This document shows, in pieces, positions 1 through 7,346 of a DNA stretch of 51,400 nucleotides (position 1 is the stretch's first letter; the number at the start of each line of letters is the position of its first letter). The position numbers and the translations under genes are program-made. This stretch comes from DATFYM01 sp035315065. GTDB lineage: Bacteria > Acidobacteriota > Terriglobia > UBA7540. The stretch is taken from positions 1 to 51,400 of the forward strand of contig DATFYM010000077.1 of NCBI GenBank assembly GCA_035315065.1, written 5' to 3'. The notes under the pieces were generated by a model. It was not told the origin of the DNA and did no database searches. It saw only the letters and a program-made list of their open reading frames with translations.

Positions 1-309
1 CTTGGGCGGAGACTCTACCCAGTCCTTCGGCCAGCCGTGAAAAGCCACGTCGAGCACATGGTGGCGAAGCCGCTGAGCCTCTGCCGTCCACTCCTGGGCG
101 TTCACCGGCGGTTTCGGGAGAGGAGCAACTCTACTCACCAAGTACTGCCTGATCTGGAAGTCCGCCACGGCTGGCGCCAGAATTTCTTCTTTGAGAATCG
201 CGTTTAGCTCCTGCGAATCGCTCTGCCCGTAAGCTAGCGAAGCCGCAAGGAATACAATGAGCAGTACCAGGGTTGCAGTCTTTTTCCCGAGACATTTGGC
301 AAGGAACAC
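1..309 (-). CDS. N-terminus of secreted alpha/beta hydrolase (acetylxylan-esterase-like), partial
   Basis: The reverse strand is open from a GTG at 309 to the window edge (103 codons), so the C-terminus lies outside. A GGAGGG ribosome site sits 4 bases before the GTG, which decides the start. Residues 1-25 form a signal peptide: a basic start, a hydrophobic core around TLVLLIVFLAASLA, and a cleavage-like AYG-Q. The mature part contains EWTAEAQRLRHHVLD followed by HGWPKDWVESPPK. I recognise this stretch from the N-terminal part of large secreted acetylxylan-esterase or dienelactone-hydrolase-like proteins of Acidobacteria and Planctomycetes. The catalytic domain is not in view, so the activity is inferred from this stretch alone. 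It diverges from the toxin-antitoxin pair that follows on the plus strand. Confidence 0.6.
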   Translation of the reverse strand, partial: MFLAKCLGKKTATLVLLIVFLAASLAYGQSDSQELNAILKEEILAPAVADFQIRQYLVSRVAPLPKPPVNAQEWTAEAQRLRHHVLDVAFHGWPKDWVESPPK

Positions 310-487
310 CTGACCCTCCGTGATCGTAGTTTGCTCTTTCAGAAGAGTGGGCAGCGTAACCCGCTACTCGTCCGGCGTCAACGCGTATTCTTCGAGCAGA
401 AGCAATGAGCTTAACGTATCGATGGCGCTGAACCCGAGCAGGAAAGCATTGCGCCGGTCGGTATCAGATGATACCATTGACAGTGGC

Positions 488-862
488 ATGCGGCGACCGA
501 GTCACGCTGAGATCCTCGGCAAGATTCTGAAGGCACGGCAAAAGGTTGCGGCGAAGGATTGGTTGGTTGCCGATATCGGCAAGCTGCTGCCTGAGTTCCA
601 CGATCTCGACCGATGGACGCTGGAGGAGCAGACGCAAGCACTCGCGGCTGCTCTTGGCGAAACCCGGCCGGAGGACTACGCCGGCTCTCGGCCGCCGCAG
701 AGGTCCTACGAAAGGGCTTGCAAGGGTGCGGAGTTGTTCGCCTTCGTCTGGGAGTCCGCGCGTTTCGGCCGCCGGATGTACCTCAAAATCTGCTTCGTGA
801 ACGAGACGCTTTACATCGTCTCTTTTCACCCGGCAAAGTTCGCCAAGGAGTCTGAGCCGTGA
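488..862 (+). CDS. MqsR-like toxin of a type II toxin-antitoxin pair
   Basis: A protein of about 124 residues ending in RRMYLKICFVNETLYIVSFHP. This matches the C-terminal strand pair of MqsR, whose E. coli form reads QVYLKITVIHDVLIVSF. MqsR toxins are RelE-fold mRNA endonucleases that cut mainly at GCU. The gene overlaps the downstream zinc-finger/HTH gene by four bases (GTGA), the usual toxin-first order of mqsRA. The frame is open back to 320, but the part before 488 is low in recognisable sequence. The ATG at 488 gives a length near the family's roughly 100 residues, and ATG 422 is an alternative. No clear ribosome site is seen at either. The identity rests on the C-terminal match and the partner, so a related RelE/HigB-like toxin is possible. 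Confidence 0.55.
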   Translation: MRRPSHAEILGKILKARQKVAAKDWLVADIGKLLPEFHDLDRWTLEEQTQALAAALGETRPEDYAGSRPPQRSYERACKGAELFAFVWESARFGRRMYLKICFVNETLYIVSFHPAKFAKESEP

Positions 863-1329
863 ATTGCTTGCGCTGCGGAAACGAATTAGAGAAGAAGGTG
901 ACGAGAATGAACGGCGAGTATGCGAGTGAGCCTTACCGTGTCTCGGCCGAGGCAATGGTATGCCCTCACTGCGGGTACGCGGCCCTTCACGCCAGCCAGA
1001 TGGACGCCTTCAGCACGAAACTCGCGGACGCTTACCGAAAGCGTCATGGACTCCTGAGCAGCTCAGAAATTCGCAAGACTCGGAGCGAGCTTAGTATGTC
1101 CCAGGAGGAATTCGCCGAGTACCTCAGCGTTGGGGTGGCCAGTGTCAAGCGCTGGGAACTGGGGAAGGTTCAGGAGAAGTCGATGGACGACCTGATCAGA
1201 ATCAAGTGCAGCTTGCCGAGTGCCCGGCGAAATGTCGCGCGCCTAATGGTGCTGAAGCGTGGGCGACGGCCGGCGCCTGCGGGGCGGCGGGGAGGGCTGG
1301 GACGGAGAGGGAGTCGGCTGGCGAGTTGA
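859..1329 (+). CDS. MqsA/YgiT-type antitoxin (zinc finger plus HTH)
   Basis: The N-terminus carries a zinc-binding pattern of CxxC (CLRCG, residues 4-8) and a second CxxC (CPHCG, about residues 35-39), as in the MqsA N-terminal domain that binds the toxin. Residues about 66-110 form an XRE-type helix-turn-helix (LSMSQEEFAEYLSVGVASVKRWE), which would bind the operon promoter. The start GTG overlaps the toxin stop, so the two are co-translated. The antitoxin normally neutralises the toxin and represses the operon. The last 25 residues are Arg/Gly/Pro-rich and do not look like family sequence; they may be read-through after an ancestral stop. The family call is confident, while pairing with a functional toxin is inferred. 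Confidence 0.75.
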   Translation: MNCLRCGNELEKKVTRMNGEYASEPYRVSAEAMVCPHCGYAALHASQMDAFSTKLADAYRKRHGLLSSSEIRKTRSELSMSQEEFAEYLSVGVASVKRWELGKVQEKSMDDLIRIKCSLPSARRNVARLMVLKRGRRPAPAGRRGGLGRRGSRLAS

Positions 1330-1813
1330 GGCTTCCCTAACGGTCGGCACTCGTGCACTCGGGCGCTTGGCCTCCGGCTGCGTTGCTCGCGCGCTGCGCT
1401 TCCGAAGTCCCAAGCAGCCGGAACAGTTCGGTGAAGTCTCCGTCTCTCGCGGCGGCTCTTGTCATTCTGGAATCCCTCCTCGACTCTTCCGGCGCGTGTT
1501 CAACGACGGTGTAGCTCGACTTGAACTGGAGCTCATCGGAGACGTCGCGGATGCCGAGCACCAAGTCGAGCGCGCCGAGCACATCCTGGATCCTGTGGTT
1601 CGGGGACGCGGGAGGGGCCGCGATAGCCGTGCGGCTGCAGGTCACCGAGGAGCGATCGCAGCGAGCGCGCCAGACCGCCATTGCACTTGGGTTTGACTGC
1701 CGATTTTGGCAGGATGATGTCAGCCTCGCTCACGCCGCAAGGTCCCAAGCCAGCAATCTCTTTTGAGGCATCCCAGGTTGCGGTGAGCAAGGTAGCCTCC
1801 TTCCAGAGCTCGG
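1330..1813. other. No assigned gene; possible decayed reverse-strand coding remnant
   Basis: Two overlapping reverse-strand frames (about 1430-1680 and 1533-1850) have partly protein-like composition, for example ALAELWKEATLLTATWD in one and DVLGALDLVLGIRDVSDEL in the other. Neither has a credible start or a recognised family. The switch between frames near 1600 could mean a frameshifted relic. I see no RNA gene or repeat here. Confidence 0.2.
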
Positions 1814-2416
1814 CTAATGCTTGCCGGTTCTCCCCAAGCTCCCGAAGCGGAATGTGAAACCGCAGGACAGTTGCAGGTTGTTTTCCGCGGCGTTGGGGAA
1901 CAATACGTGCAGATAGTCGACCTGGATCGGGCGAACCCAGAAGAAGCGAAAGACCTTCACATCCAAGCCTGCGCCGACGGTAGCCGTAAAGGCATTTCCC
2001 CCTCGCTCCCAGTCTGCAGTGTTGCAATCCGGGGGAGGATTGAGGGAGTCGCAGTCCTGCCGTCCGTGCGTCAGCCCCACCAGAACGTGGGAGAAGGGAC
2101 TCACACGCGAGTTGGCGTCATACGCAAAGTGCGGTCCCACGAGAATCCGGAGATAGTCTCCGTAAGCGGGCGACGGTGGAAGCGAGGTCCCGAGTCCACT
2201 AAGATCCATTTCCAGCCCGAGAAAACGATTGAAATTGCCAGTGACGGCTAGTTCCAAACCGTGGTCATGGTAGTGACCACCGGCGGCGTGCTCCCATAGT
2301 TTCGAACCGCCAATAAAGACCTCGCCTGCGGGCGTGGCGTCCTGCCCGTGGCTGTTGATCGGCCAGGCAGCAATAGAACCTGCGGCAAGCAACGCGATGA
2401 AGAAGCATCTCCGCAT
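1814..2416 (-). CDS. Outer-membrane beta-barrel family protein
   Basis: A 200-residue protein with a cleavable signal peptide (MRRCFFIALLAAGSIAAWP, cleavage near HGQ-DA). The body alternates short amphipathic strands with glycines and aromatic residues: VFIGGSKLWEHA, LELAVTGNFNRFLGLEMD, LRILVGPHFAYD, FSHVLVGLTHG, NAFTATVGAGLDVKV, NLQLSCGFTFRFG. The last strand ends close to the C-terminus. This is the layout of the small OmpA/OmpW-like porin-fold barrels common in Acidobacteria. The ATG at 2416 is chosen over the upstream GTG because AAAGGAG lies 9 bases before it. No enzymatic motif is seen. Its role in the outer membrane is inferred from the fold. Confidence 0.7.
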   Translation of the reverse strand: MRRCFFIALLAAGSIAAWPINSHGQDATPAGEVFIGGSKLWEHAAGGHYHDHGLELAVTGNFNRFLGLEMDLSGLGTSLPPSPAYGDYLRILVGPHFAYDANSRVSPFSHVLVGLTHGRQDCDSLNPPPDCNTADWERGGNAFTATVGAGLDVKVFRFFWVRPIQVDYLHVLFPNAAENNLQLSCGFTFRFGSLGRTGKH

Positions 2417-2507
2417 AAGACTTTCTCCTTTCCGAAAAGCACACCCGTTCCGCGCAGACACACCTCCGCCCGGTCGGCGTAGCCTAGCTATGGCTTACCA
2501 ATGAAAA

Positions 2508-4160
2508 TTACGGCACGCGAGGACTATGCTGAAGCCCGTCGGCTCGCGTGCGGCCACCGAAGTGTCGCAGAAGGATTAGGGTTAGTCCGATGACGCCGAG
2601 CAGGATCACTCCTGCCCAGAAATAGGCCTGAGATTGCGGCGACAGGCCGAGTTGAAGGCCGAAAATCATCCGGGTGGAATTCAGGAAGGCCCGGAGGTCG
2701 CGGGCCTGGCTCCGGTCACCGTTCAGGATGACGCCTTGGAAAAGGTACCAGTAAGGACGATAGGTGAGGTAGAGTGCGGCGGAAGAGAACAACAAACCAA
2801 CCCCGCTGATCATGGCAACGAGCGTGGCCGCGGGCTTAGCGGTCTGGGCAGCGTGCCCCGCTTCCCGGCGGCTTCCGGCGATCAGGATCGATGCCGTCGC
2901 CACCAAAAGCGCGCAAAAGATCAGGATCATCAGGCCCGAAATCATCAAGACGGCGGCGTTCCGCTTGCAAATATCCAGCCCAAAGGTCCATTGCCCGCGC
3001 CACGCGTTCGCTCCACTGGCGGGGTCGAACTTCACGGCCAAGTAGCCGAAAAGTGCGGCTTCCGCCTCGTTCCCTTCCTTCTGAGAAAGCGCCTCGAGTT
3101 GTTTGTAAGCCTTGGCTTGAAGAGCGGCGCCATCCAGGCGATCGAAGTCCGCATGTCCCGGAGAATCGAGTAGCTGGCCGAAGCGGGCCACGGCCCAGTA
3201 TTTATCCCTGGCGCCCTCTCGGTCACCTTGGGCTTCGAGATCCTCCCCGGAATGAATCAGAGAAATTGCAAATATCCGGAAATCCTGCTCGGCATAGCTC
3301 GGCACGCCCGAATCCGCTTCAAACAGCACTTCCTCCGGGTCGTAGAACCCATATCGGGCGACCACCCTTCGGTCCAACTCCTGGAGACGGTCCTGGTAGT
3401 CGTCAAATTTCGGGGACCGGAACACGCCCGCCATCGCACTCCGCCACACCGGATCCTTCTCATGTCCCAGCGTCTGGACGTCTCCGCGAAGAGAGCGGCC
3501 GATGTCATTGTCTTCCGCCGTGATCATGGGAAAAAGGGCGTTCTGCGGATCCCACTGCTCAAGCTGGGGAACCCACTGGCGGATCTCGGGAAGGCCGGGA
3601 TGACGCACCGCCACCACGGCGTATACCCAAAGAAGATTGGGGTCGAGGCGGACGGCTTCCTTCGCCAGGCGCGCGGTCTCGGCACTGTTGTGCAGTCGAA
3701 CGGCGCAAAAGGCCAACCCCTCGGCGTCGTGTTTCTGGTCCGCCCGCCTGGCGAGAGCCTTAAGACCCGGCTGGGAAAAGTTGGGGGTTCCCTGAATCGC
3801 CCAGTACCAGGGCCTCAGCGAAAGGCGAAGCGCCTGCCGAAACGGCGGCGCAAGGAGAAACAGCAGCGACAACAAAATGCATCCTCCGCTGGTGGCCAAC
3901 ACCGCCTTGCGTACGGAAACATCCTTGGTGAAAAGTCCGGCGCCGGACGGCAGCCGACCTGGTGCAAAGAGGGAGGCAAGAGCTCGTTTCACAAGAACAC
4001 TCGCACCGCCGAGAGCCCATATCACCGCCGCCCAATGGCCTTCCACGTAGTCCATTTCGCTACGCATGGCCTTGCCCCAGTCGTCCGCGTCGGGCGGTGC
4101 GATGCGAATCGCGGACTCCAGGATCACGGTTGCGGCTTGACGAAGATGCGTTTCCAGCAT
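2508..4160 (-). CDS. PadR-associated multi-pass membrane protein with TPR-like middle
   Basis: About 550 residues. The N-terminus (TVILESAIRIAPPDADDWGKAMRSE) and the following WAVIWALGG-type helix match the acidobacterial proteins encoded directly after PadR repressors. There are three membrane regions: residues about 45-65 and 85-110, then a cluster of helices at 415-530. The middle section (about 140-400) is soluble and helix-rich, with tetratricopeptide-like spacing (HNSAETARLAKEAVRLDPN). The ATG at 4160 lies 5 bases after the padR stop, so the genes are translationally coupled. No transporter or enzyme motif is seen. A stress or membrane-maintenance role under PadR control is only a guess from context. 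Confidence 0.6.
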   Translation of the reverse strand: MLETHLRQAATVILESAIRIAPPDADDWGKAMRSEMDYVEGHWAAVIWALGGASVLVKRALASLFAPGRLPSGAGLFTKDVSVRKAVLATSGGCILLSLLFLLAPPFRQALRLSLRPWYWAIQGTPNFSQPGLKALARRADQKHDAEGLAFCAVRLHNSAETARLAKEAVRLDPNLLWVYAVVAVRHPGLPEIRQWVPQLEQWDPQNALFPMITAEDNDIGRSLRGDVQTLGHEKDPVWRSAMAGVFRSPKFDDYQDRLQELDRRVVARYGFYDPEEVLFEADSGVPSYAEQDFRIFAISLIHSGEDLEAQGDREGARDKYWAVARFGQLLDSPGHADFDRLDGAALQAKAYKQLEALSQKEGNEAEAALFGYLAVKFDPASGANAWRGQWTFGLDICKRNAAVLMISGLMILIFCALLVATASILIAGSRREAGHAAQTAKPAATLVAMISGVGLLFSSAALYLTYRPYWYLFQGVILNGDRSQARDLRAFLNSTRMIFGLQLGLSPQSQAYFWAGVILLGVIGLTLILLRHFGGRTRADGLQHSPRVP

Positions 4161-4165
4161 AGGCA

Positions 4166-4486
4166 CTACTCCGTGCTTAGGCCGCTGCTTGGGGAAGGCT
4201 GCTGCACCAACCAACCAAGTCCGGGTGCGGCCAGCTTGGCCCGAGCGAACTCCAAACCATTCGGCGTTAACCGGTACGTGTGCCGTGGCGGTACGCCGTT
4301 TTCCGTCGTCTCCCAGCGAGCCTCCAGCAACGTGTACTTTTCGAGGCGCATGAGGATGGGGTAGAGCGTCCCGGATTTTAGGCCGGTGCCGCGGCTCAAA
4401 TCGTAGCCGTAGCGCCAGTCGCTGGGGCGCTCAACGAACTTTGCCAGCACCAGAAGAGTCTCGCGAGATGTGCGAAGAGCTTTCAT
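4166..4486 (-). CDS. PadR family transcriptional repressor
   Basis: A 106-residue winged-helix protein with the PadR signature GYDLSRGTGLKSGTLYPIL (recognition helix) followed by the wing PPRHTYRLTPNG. PadR proteins bind as dimers to inverted repeats and are released by small hydrophobic ligands. It heads a two-gene operon with the membrane protein that follows 5 bases later. The internal ATG at 4486 is preferred over the ORF extension because the family starts at this methionine. It has no Shine-Dalgarno sequence, and the best promoter ends about 7 bases before it, which suggests a leaderless transcript. Confidence 0.85.
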   Translation of the reverse strand: MKALRTSRETLLVLAKFVERPSDWRYGYDLSRGTGLKSGTLYPILMRLEKYTLLEARWETTENGVPPRHTYRLTPNGLEFARAKLAAPGLGWLVQQPSPSSGLSTE

Positions 4487-4492
4487 AGAAGT

Positions 4493-4522
4493 AAGTCTAC
4501 ATATATAGATTCCGCTTGCCAA
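4493..4522 (-). promoter_or_regulatory. Putative padR promoter with overlapping inverted-repeat operator
   Basis: Read on the minus strand: a -35-like TTGGCA (4517-4522), 17 bases, and a -10-like TAGACT (4494-4499). An imperfect palindrome covers 4493-4511 (AATCTA, 7 bases, TAGACT). It overlaps the -10, a natural place for PadR autorepression. The ATG follows about 7 bases after the -10. Confidence 0.4.
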
Positions 4523-4969
4523 GCTTTTACTTCACATTTCCTTACATTTTTTTTCACGCCGGAGTCAGCTCATATAAGCGGGCTTTCCGAGTGAGTCTCT
4601 CTTCCCACCCCCGAGCGAGAATCCCACGTTTCGTCCAAGGACTCGACGCCGCCAGTCAGAGCCTCCCAATTTCGTGATTGGACCCATGCGCCTTTGGTGC
4701 TCCACCTCGGATGAAGATAGCGCCACGGGCAGGCTTGCCGTCAACGACTCCCTGACTCGGCCTCCCGACGCCGCAAGAACCGTTGGGAAAGGGGCTCGGC
4801 AGGAAAAGATCAGGAGGAAGCGCAGGCGGGCGGCGCTTGGCAGCGCGTACCCCGCGGCAGCGGCTCCAATTTTCCTTGACAAAACCGGAGCCTATAGTAT
4901 AGCCTAGGTACTGTCCTCGAAGAGGTATCGGACTCCTGCCACGGTGAGTTTGCCTCTTGGCATGAAATA
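4523..4969. other. Intergenic region between divergent padR and the 4970 gene
   Basis: The region has an A/T run at 4541-4556 and otherwise GC-rich sequence without a credible gene. The reverse ORFs here have no family features. It contains the plus-strand promoter at 4876-4903. Confidence 0.4.
4876..4903 (+). promoter_or_regulatory. Putative sigma70 promoter for the 4970 gene
   Basis: A perfect -35 TTGACA (4876-4881), 16 bases, then a -10-like TATAGC (4898-4903) in a locally AT-rich patch. It points to the hypothetical gene that follows. Transcription would start near 4910. Confidence 0.5.
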
Positions 4970-6943
4970 GTGTTCGGACGTCCTTTGTCCCTGGTCCGTT
5001 GTCCGTTGCGGAAGAATCTCGTGCTTCTCTCGCCGCGAACCACGGATGAATCAACGTCGGCGTTTCGACGACGCGGCAAAGAGGCTGAGAAAGTGGAAGC
5101 AGAGGAACCGGGGCTTGAGGTTCGGGATTCGGGGTTCGCGGAAGCAGACGGTTCCGTTGCTTCCGCCGCGCCGGAAGGCGGCGTGGCCCCACCGTTCTGC
5201 GAATCCCGAGCCCCCAACCCCGAATCCCCTTCTTCCTCCTCGAACCCCGAATCCCGAATCCCGAACCCCGGTTCTTCCGCGAATCCCGTTTCTTCCCCGA
5301 AACCGAAGCGCAAGTACACCGTCAGCGAGAAGTCGCGGGCGGCGTCGCTCCGGAACCTCGCGCTGGCCAACCAAGCCCCCCACTGGTTGAAGTACCGTCT
5401 CAGCGAACGCCGCGTGGCTCACTGTTACAAAGCCCTGGAAAAAGCCGTGGCCGAGATGCGCCGGTTTGATTCCCCTCACTACGGGGTGGGCTTCAAGCGT
5501 GGCACCTACTGCGCCTCATTGACGCGCAGCCTGGCGCTGGCGGGCGAGACGAAGGAAGAGTACGAGACGCATCTGGAACGGATGCGGCAGGCGTTCGCGC
5601 CGCTGAGCGAGCGGGAGCGGAAACTGGTGCTGGCGGCGGCGCAGGCGGTGTGGCGGCGGTTGCGGGTGTATGGCGGGCAGGGGCGGTGGGAACTGTACGC
5701 GGTGGCCAGCATCCTGGGGGAGCTGATCGCGGAGAGGGAAGCGGAGGCGGAGCGGCGGGCAGCGGCCGAGCGGGCCGGGGAAACGGTCGAGCCGCTGGAT
5801 CCGTACCACGATCCGTTCGGGGACTTTCGGGCGGTGGCGTTCGGAATCGACTTGATCCGGCTGCTCCAAGAGGATGGGTTGGAGAAAGAGGCCGGCTACC
5901 TGAACCGGCGCATCCAGATGCTGTTGGAGGCCCTGGGACAGGAGCCGAATAGCGAGGACGACGCGGCGAAGTCGGCGGAGATGGACGCCGAGACGTTTGC
6001 GGCGGTGAACGGCAATCCCCTGCGCGGCGAGGCGCAGGCGGCGGCGACGCTGAACCAGGATCGCCAGCCGCTGAAGGACCCGAGCCACTGGCGGAACGCC
6101 CCGGGCGCAGGGGAAAGCGCAGGGGAAAACGCAGGAAACGGGTCCGAGGGGAACGAGGCGAAGAAGGAGAAGAAGGAGAAGAAGTCCGATCCCCATCCTT
6201 GCGAGAGGGCGGCCGACTTGGCGCACCGCGGGGGCTTGATGCGCTTGCTGCGCCGGCAGGGGGTGAACAACCCCGAGTTTTCGCGCCTGGAAGGGCCGGA
6301 CGGCAAGGCGGTGTGGATCGACCTGTGGCAGCGAGCCTTTGGAATTGATCCCGCAAGGCGGGAACAATCGTCAATTCTGGAGATGGCGGAAATCACCTGG
6401 GAACGGATCCAGATGCATCTTCAGCACCGGGAAAAAGAGGCGGCCAACGTGAAGGAAGTGCTGGAGGAAGCCATTTTGGCGAAAAAAGGCGCAGTAGAAG
6501 GAATTGACGATTGTAAGACAGGCACAACGTCGTCTTCTCCTACTGCTTCAGCCCCTGACACAGACCCCAAGGGCGGGCCTGCGCCGCGGCACAACCAGGA
6601 ACCGTTTTGCAATCGTCAATCGTCAATCGACCCCGCAAGGCGGGGTCAATTGCTTGTTGCGCTGTTAGGGGCGTTGGGGGTCTACAAGTGCATGGGCGCG
6701 GTGCTGGAAGCGGGCAAGGACATGAAGGCGGCGTACCACCGGATGCTGGTGGCGTTCTATGGCGACCTCCCCAGTTTTGACTTTTTCAAGCCCAAGGCGC
6801 CGACCCTCTCGGAGCTAGTGGACGATCTGGGCAGCTTCGTGGCGGAGTGCATCAGCCTGAAGGACGGACCCATACACCAGGACAGGCAACAGCAGATCAA
6901 GTGGCGAGGCGGGTCAGGGCGGCAGCCGGGCGGCGGGCCGTAG
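4970..6943 (+). CDS. Conserved hypothetical protein with repeat-element insertions in frame
   Basis: An open frame of 657 codons from a GTG at 4970, with no ribosome site seen. Residues 1-105 are low complexity and encoded by heptamer repeats (peptides such as NPESRIPNPGSS). Conserved-looking sequence begins at KRKYTVSEKSRAASLRNLA (about residue 111) and continues through PHYGVGFKRGTYCASLTRSL to a helical, Glu/Arg-rich region. I recall similar unnamed acidobacterial proteins with the AASLRNL motif, but know no function. Two insert-like segments near residues 458-468 and 510-562 repeat SSIDPARRxQ-type peptide and are encoded by the palindromic intergenic repeat type. A lysine-rich linker (EAKKEKKEKK) lies near residue 400. 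The true start may be a non-ATG codon near 5290. The plain frame is certain, the start is not. Confidence 0.55.
   Translation: MFGRPLSLVRCPLRKNLVLLSPRTTDESTSAFRRRGKEAEKVEAEEPGLEVRDSGFAEADGSVASAAPEGGVAPPFCESRAPNPESPSSSSNPESRIPNPGSSANPVSSPKPKRKYTVSEKSRAASLRNLALANQAPHWLKYRLSERRVAHCYKALEKAVAEMRRFDSPHYGVGFKRGTYCASLTRSLALAGETKEEYETHLERMRQAFAPLSERERKLVLAAAQAVWRRLRVYGGQGRWELYAVASILGELIAEREAEAERRAAAERAGETVEPLDPYHDPFGDFRAVAFGIDLIRLLQEDGLEKEAGYLNRRIQMLLEALGQEPNSEDDAAKSAEMDAETFAAVNGNPLRGEAQAAATLNQDRQPLKDPSHWRNAPGAGESAGENAGNGSEGNEAKKEKKEKKSDPHPCERAADLAHRGGLMRLLRRQGVNNPEFSRLEGPDGKAVWIDLWQRAFGIDPARREQSSILEMAEITWERIQMHLQHREKEAANVKEVLEEAILAKKGAVEGIDDCKTGTTSSSPTASAPDTDPKGGPAPRHNQEPFCNRQSSIDPARRGQLLVALLGALGVYKCMGAVLEAGKDMKAAYHRMLVAFYGDLPSFDFFKPKAPTLSELVDDLGSFVAECISLKDGPIHQDRQQQIKWRGGSGRQPGGGP
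4980..5011. repeat. Heptamer run, word GTCCNNN
   Basis: Four units in strict 7-bp phase (GTCCTTT, GTCCCTG, GTCCGTT, GTCCGTT), followed by GCGG. Single orientation. It lies within the proposed first codons of the hypothetical gene, which argues against that start. Confidence 0.7.
5117..5290. repeat. Inverted heptamer element, word GGGATTC / GAATCCC
   Basis: The left run at 5117-5144 is GAGGTTC GGGATTC GGGGTTC. The right run at 5199-5290 carries the complementary words GAATCCC and GAACCCC several times, mostly 7 bases apart. It lies inside the open frame and encodes its proline- and serine-rich N-terminus. Confidence 0.7.
6341..6652. repeat. Intragenic palindromic elements with CCCGCAAGGCGGG core
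   Basis: Copy 1 (6341-6380) is a hairpin core CCCGCAAGGCGGG flanked by GAATTGAT and CAATCGTCAATT. Copy 2 spans 6501-6652: GAATTGACGATTG on the left, then on the right the heptamers CAATCGT, CAATCGT, CAATCGA followed by the same core and GGTCAATTG. Both keep the reading frame open and encode related peptides (IDPARREQ, IDPARRGQ). Confidence 0.7.
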
Positions 6944-6993
6944 GGTTGGGGCTTGTTCTGCCCTTTTGTTGCGGAGCGAAGAGAAAGGACAAG

Positions 6994-7032
6994 CAAAAAT
7001 CAAAAAGCAAAAATGAGAAATGAGAAATGAAG
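6994..7032. repeat. Heptamer run, words CAAAAAT and GAGAAAT
   Basis: Five units in perfect 7-bp phase: CAAAAAT, CAAAAAG, CAAAAAT, GAGAAAT, GAGAAAT, then GAAG. Single orientation, starting 51 bases after the hypothetical gene stop. Confidence 0.75.
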
Positions 7033-7141
7033 ACGGCCCAAGGTGGTTGTAAGGGCCAATGTTGGGGTGGCGGACCTTGTTGGTTCAGGCCCGGGCTCGG
7101 TATGACGGGTATGGAGGCCTAACGCTGGGGCGAGTCTTGCC

Positions 7142-7228
7142 GAGTTCCGAATTTCGAACTCCGATTTTCGACGGACGAAACAGCAATAGGGACGAATTGC
7201 AAGCTTCGCGTTTCGAGTCTCGACCTCC
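7142..7228. repeat. Paired heptamer runs, words GANNTTC / GANNTCC
   Basis: The first run at 7142-7176 is GAGTTCC GAATTTC GAACTCC GATTTTC. The second run at 7194-7228 is GAATTGC AAGCTTC GCGTTTC GAGTCTC GACCTCC. Both are in 7-bp phase, and the GAA/TTC words make them self-complementary. The rest of the 400-base gap before the VWFA gene holds no gene. Confidence 0.65.
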
Positions 7229-7346
7229 TGTGGGTTTGCGGTAAGATATAGATGGCGTCAGAAGTCGGCTGGCATGTCATTTTTCGCTGCGGTCAGAATG
7301 ACATGCTTCTTAGGTTCCCAGGTTGGGAAGCCGTCAGAGGAACGAA

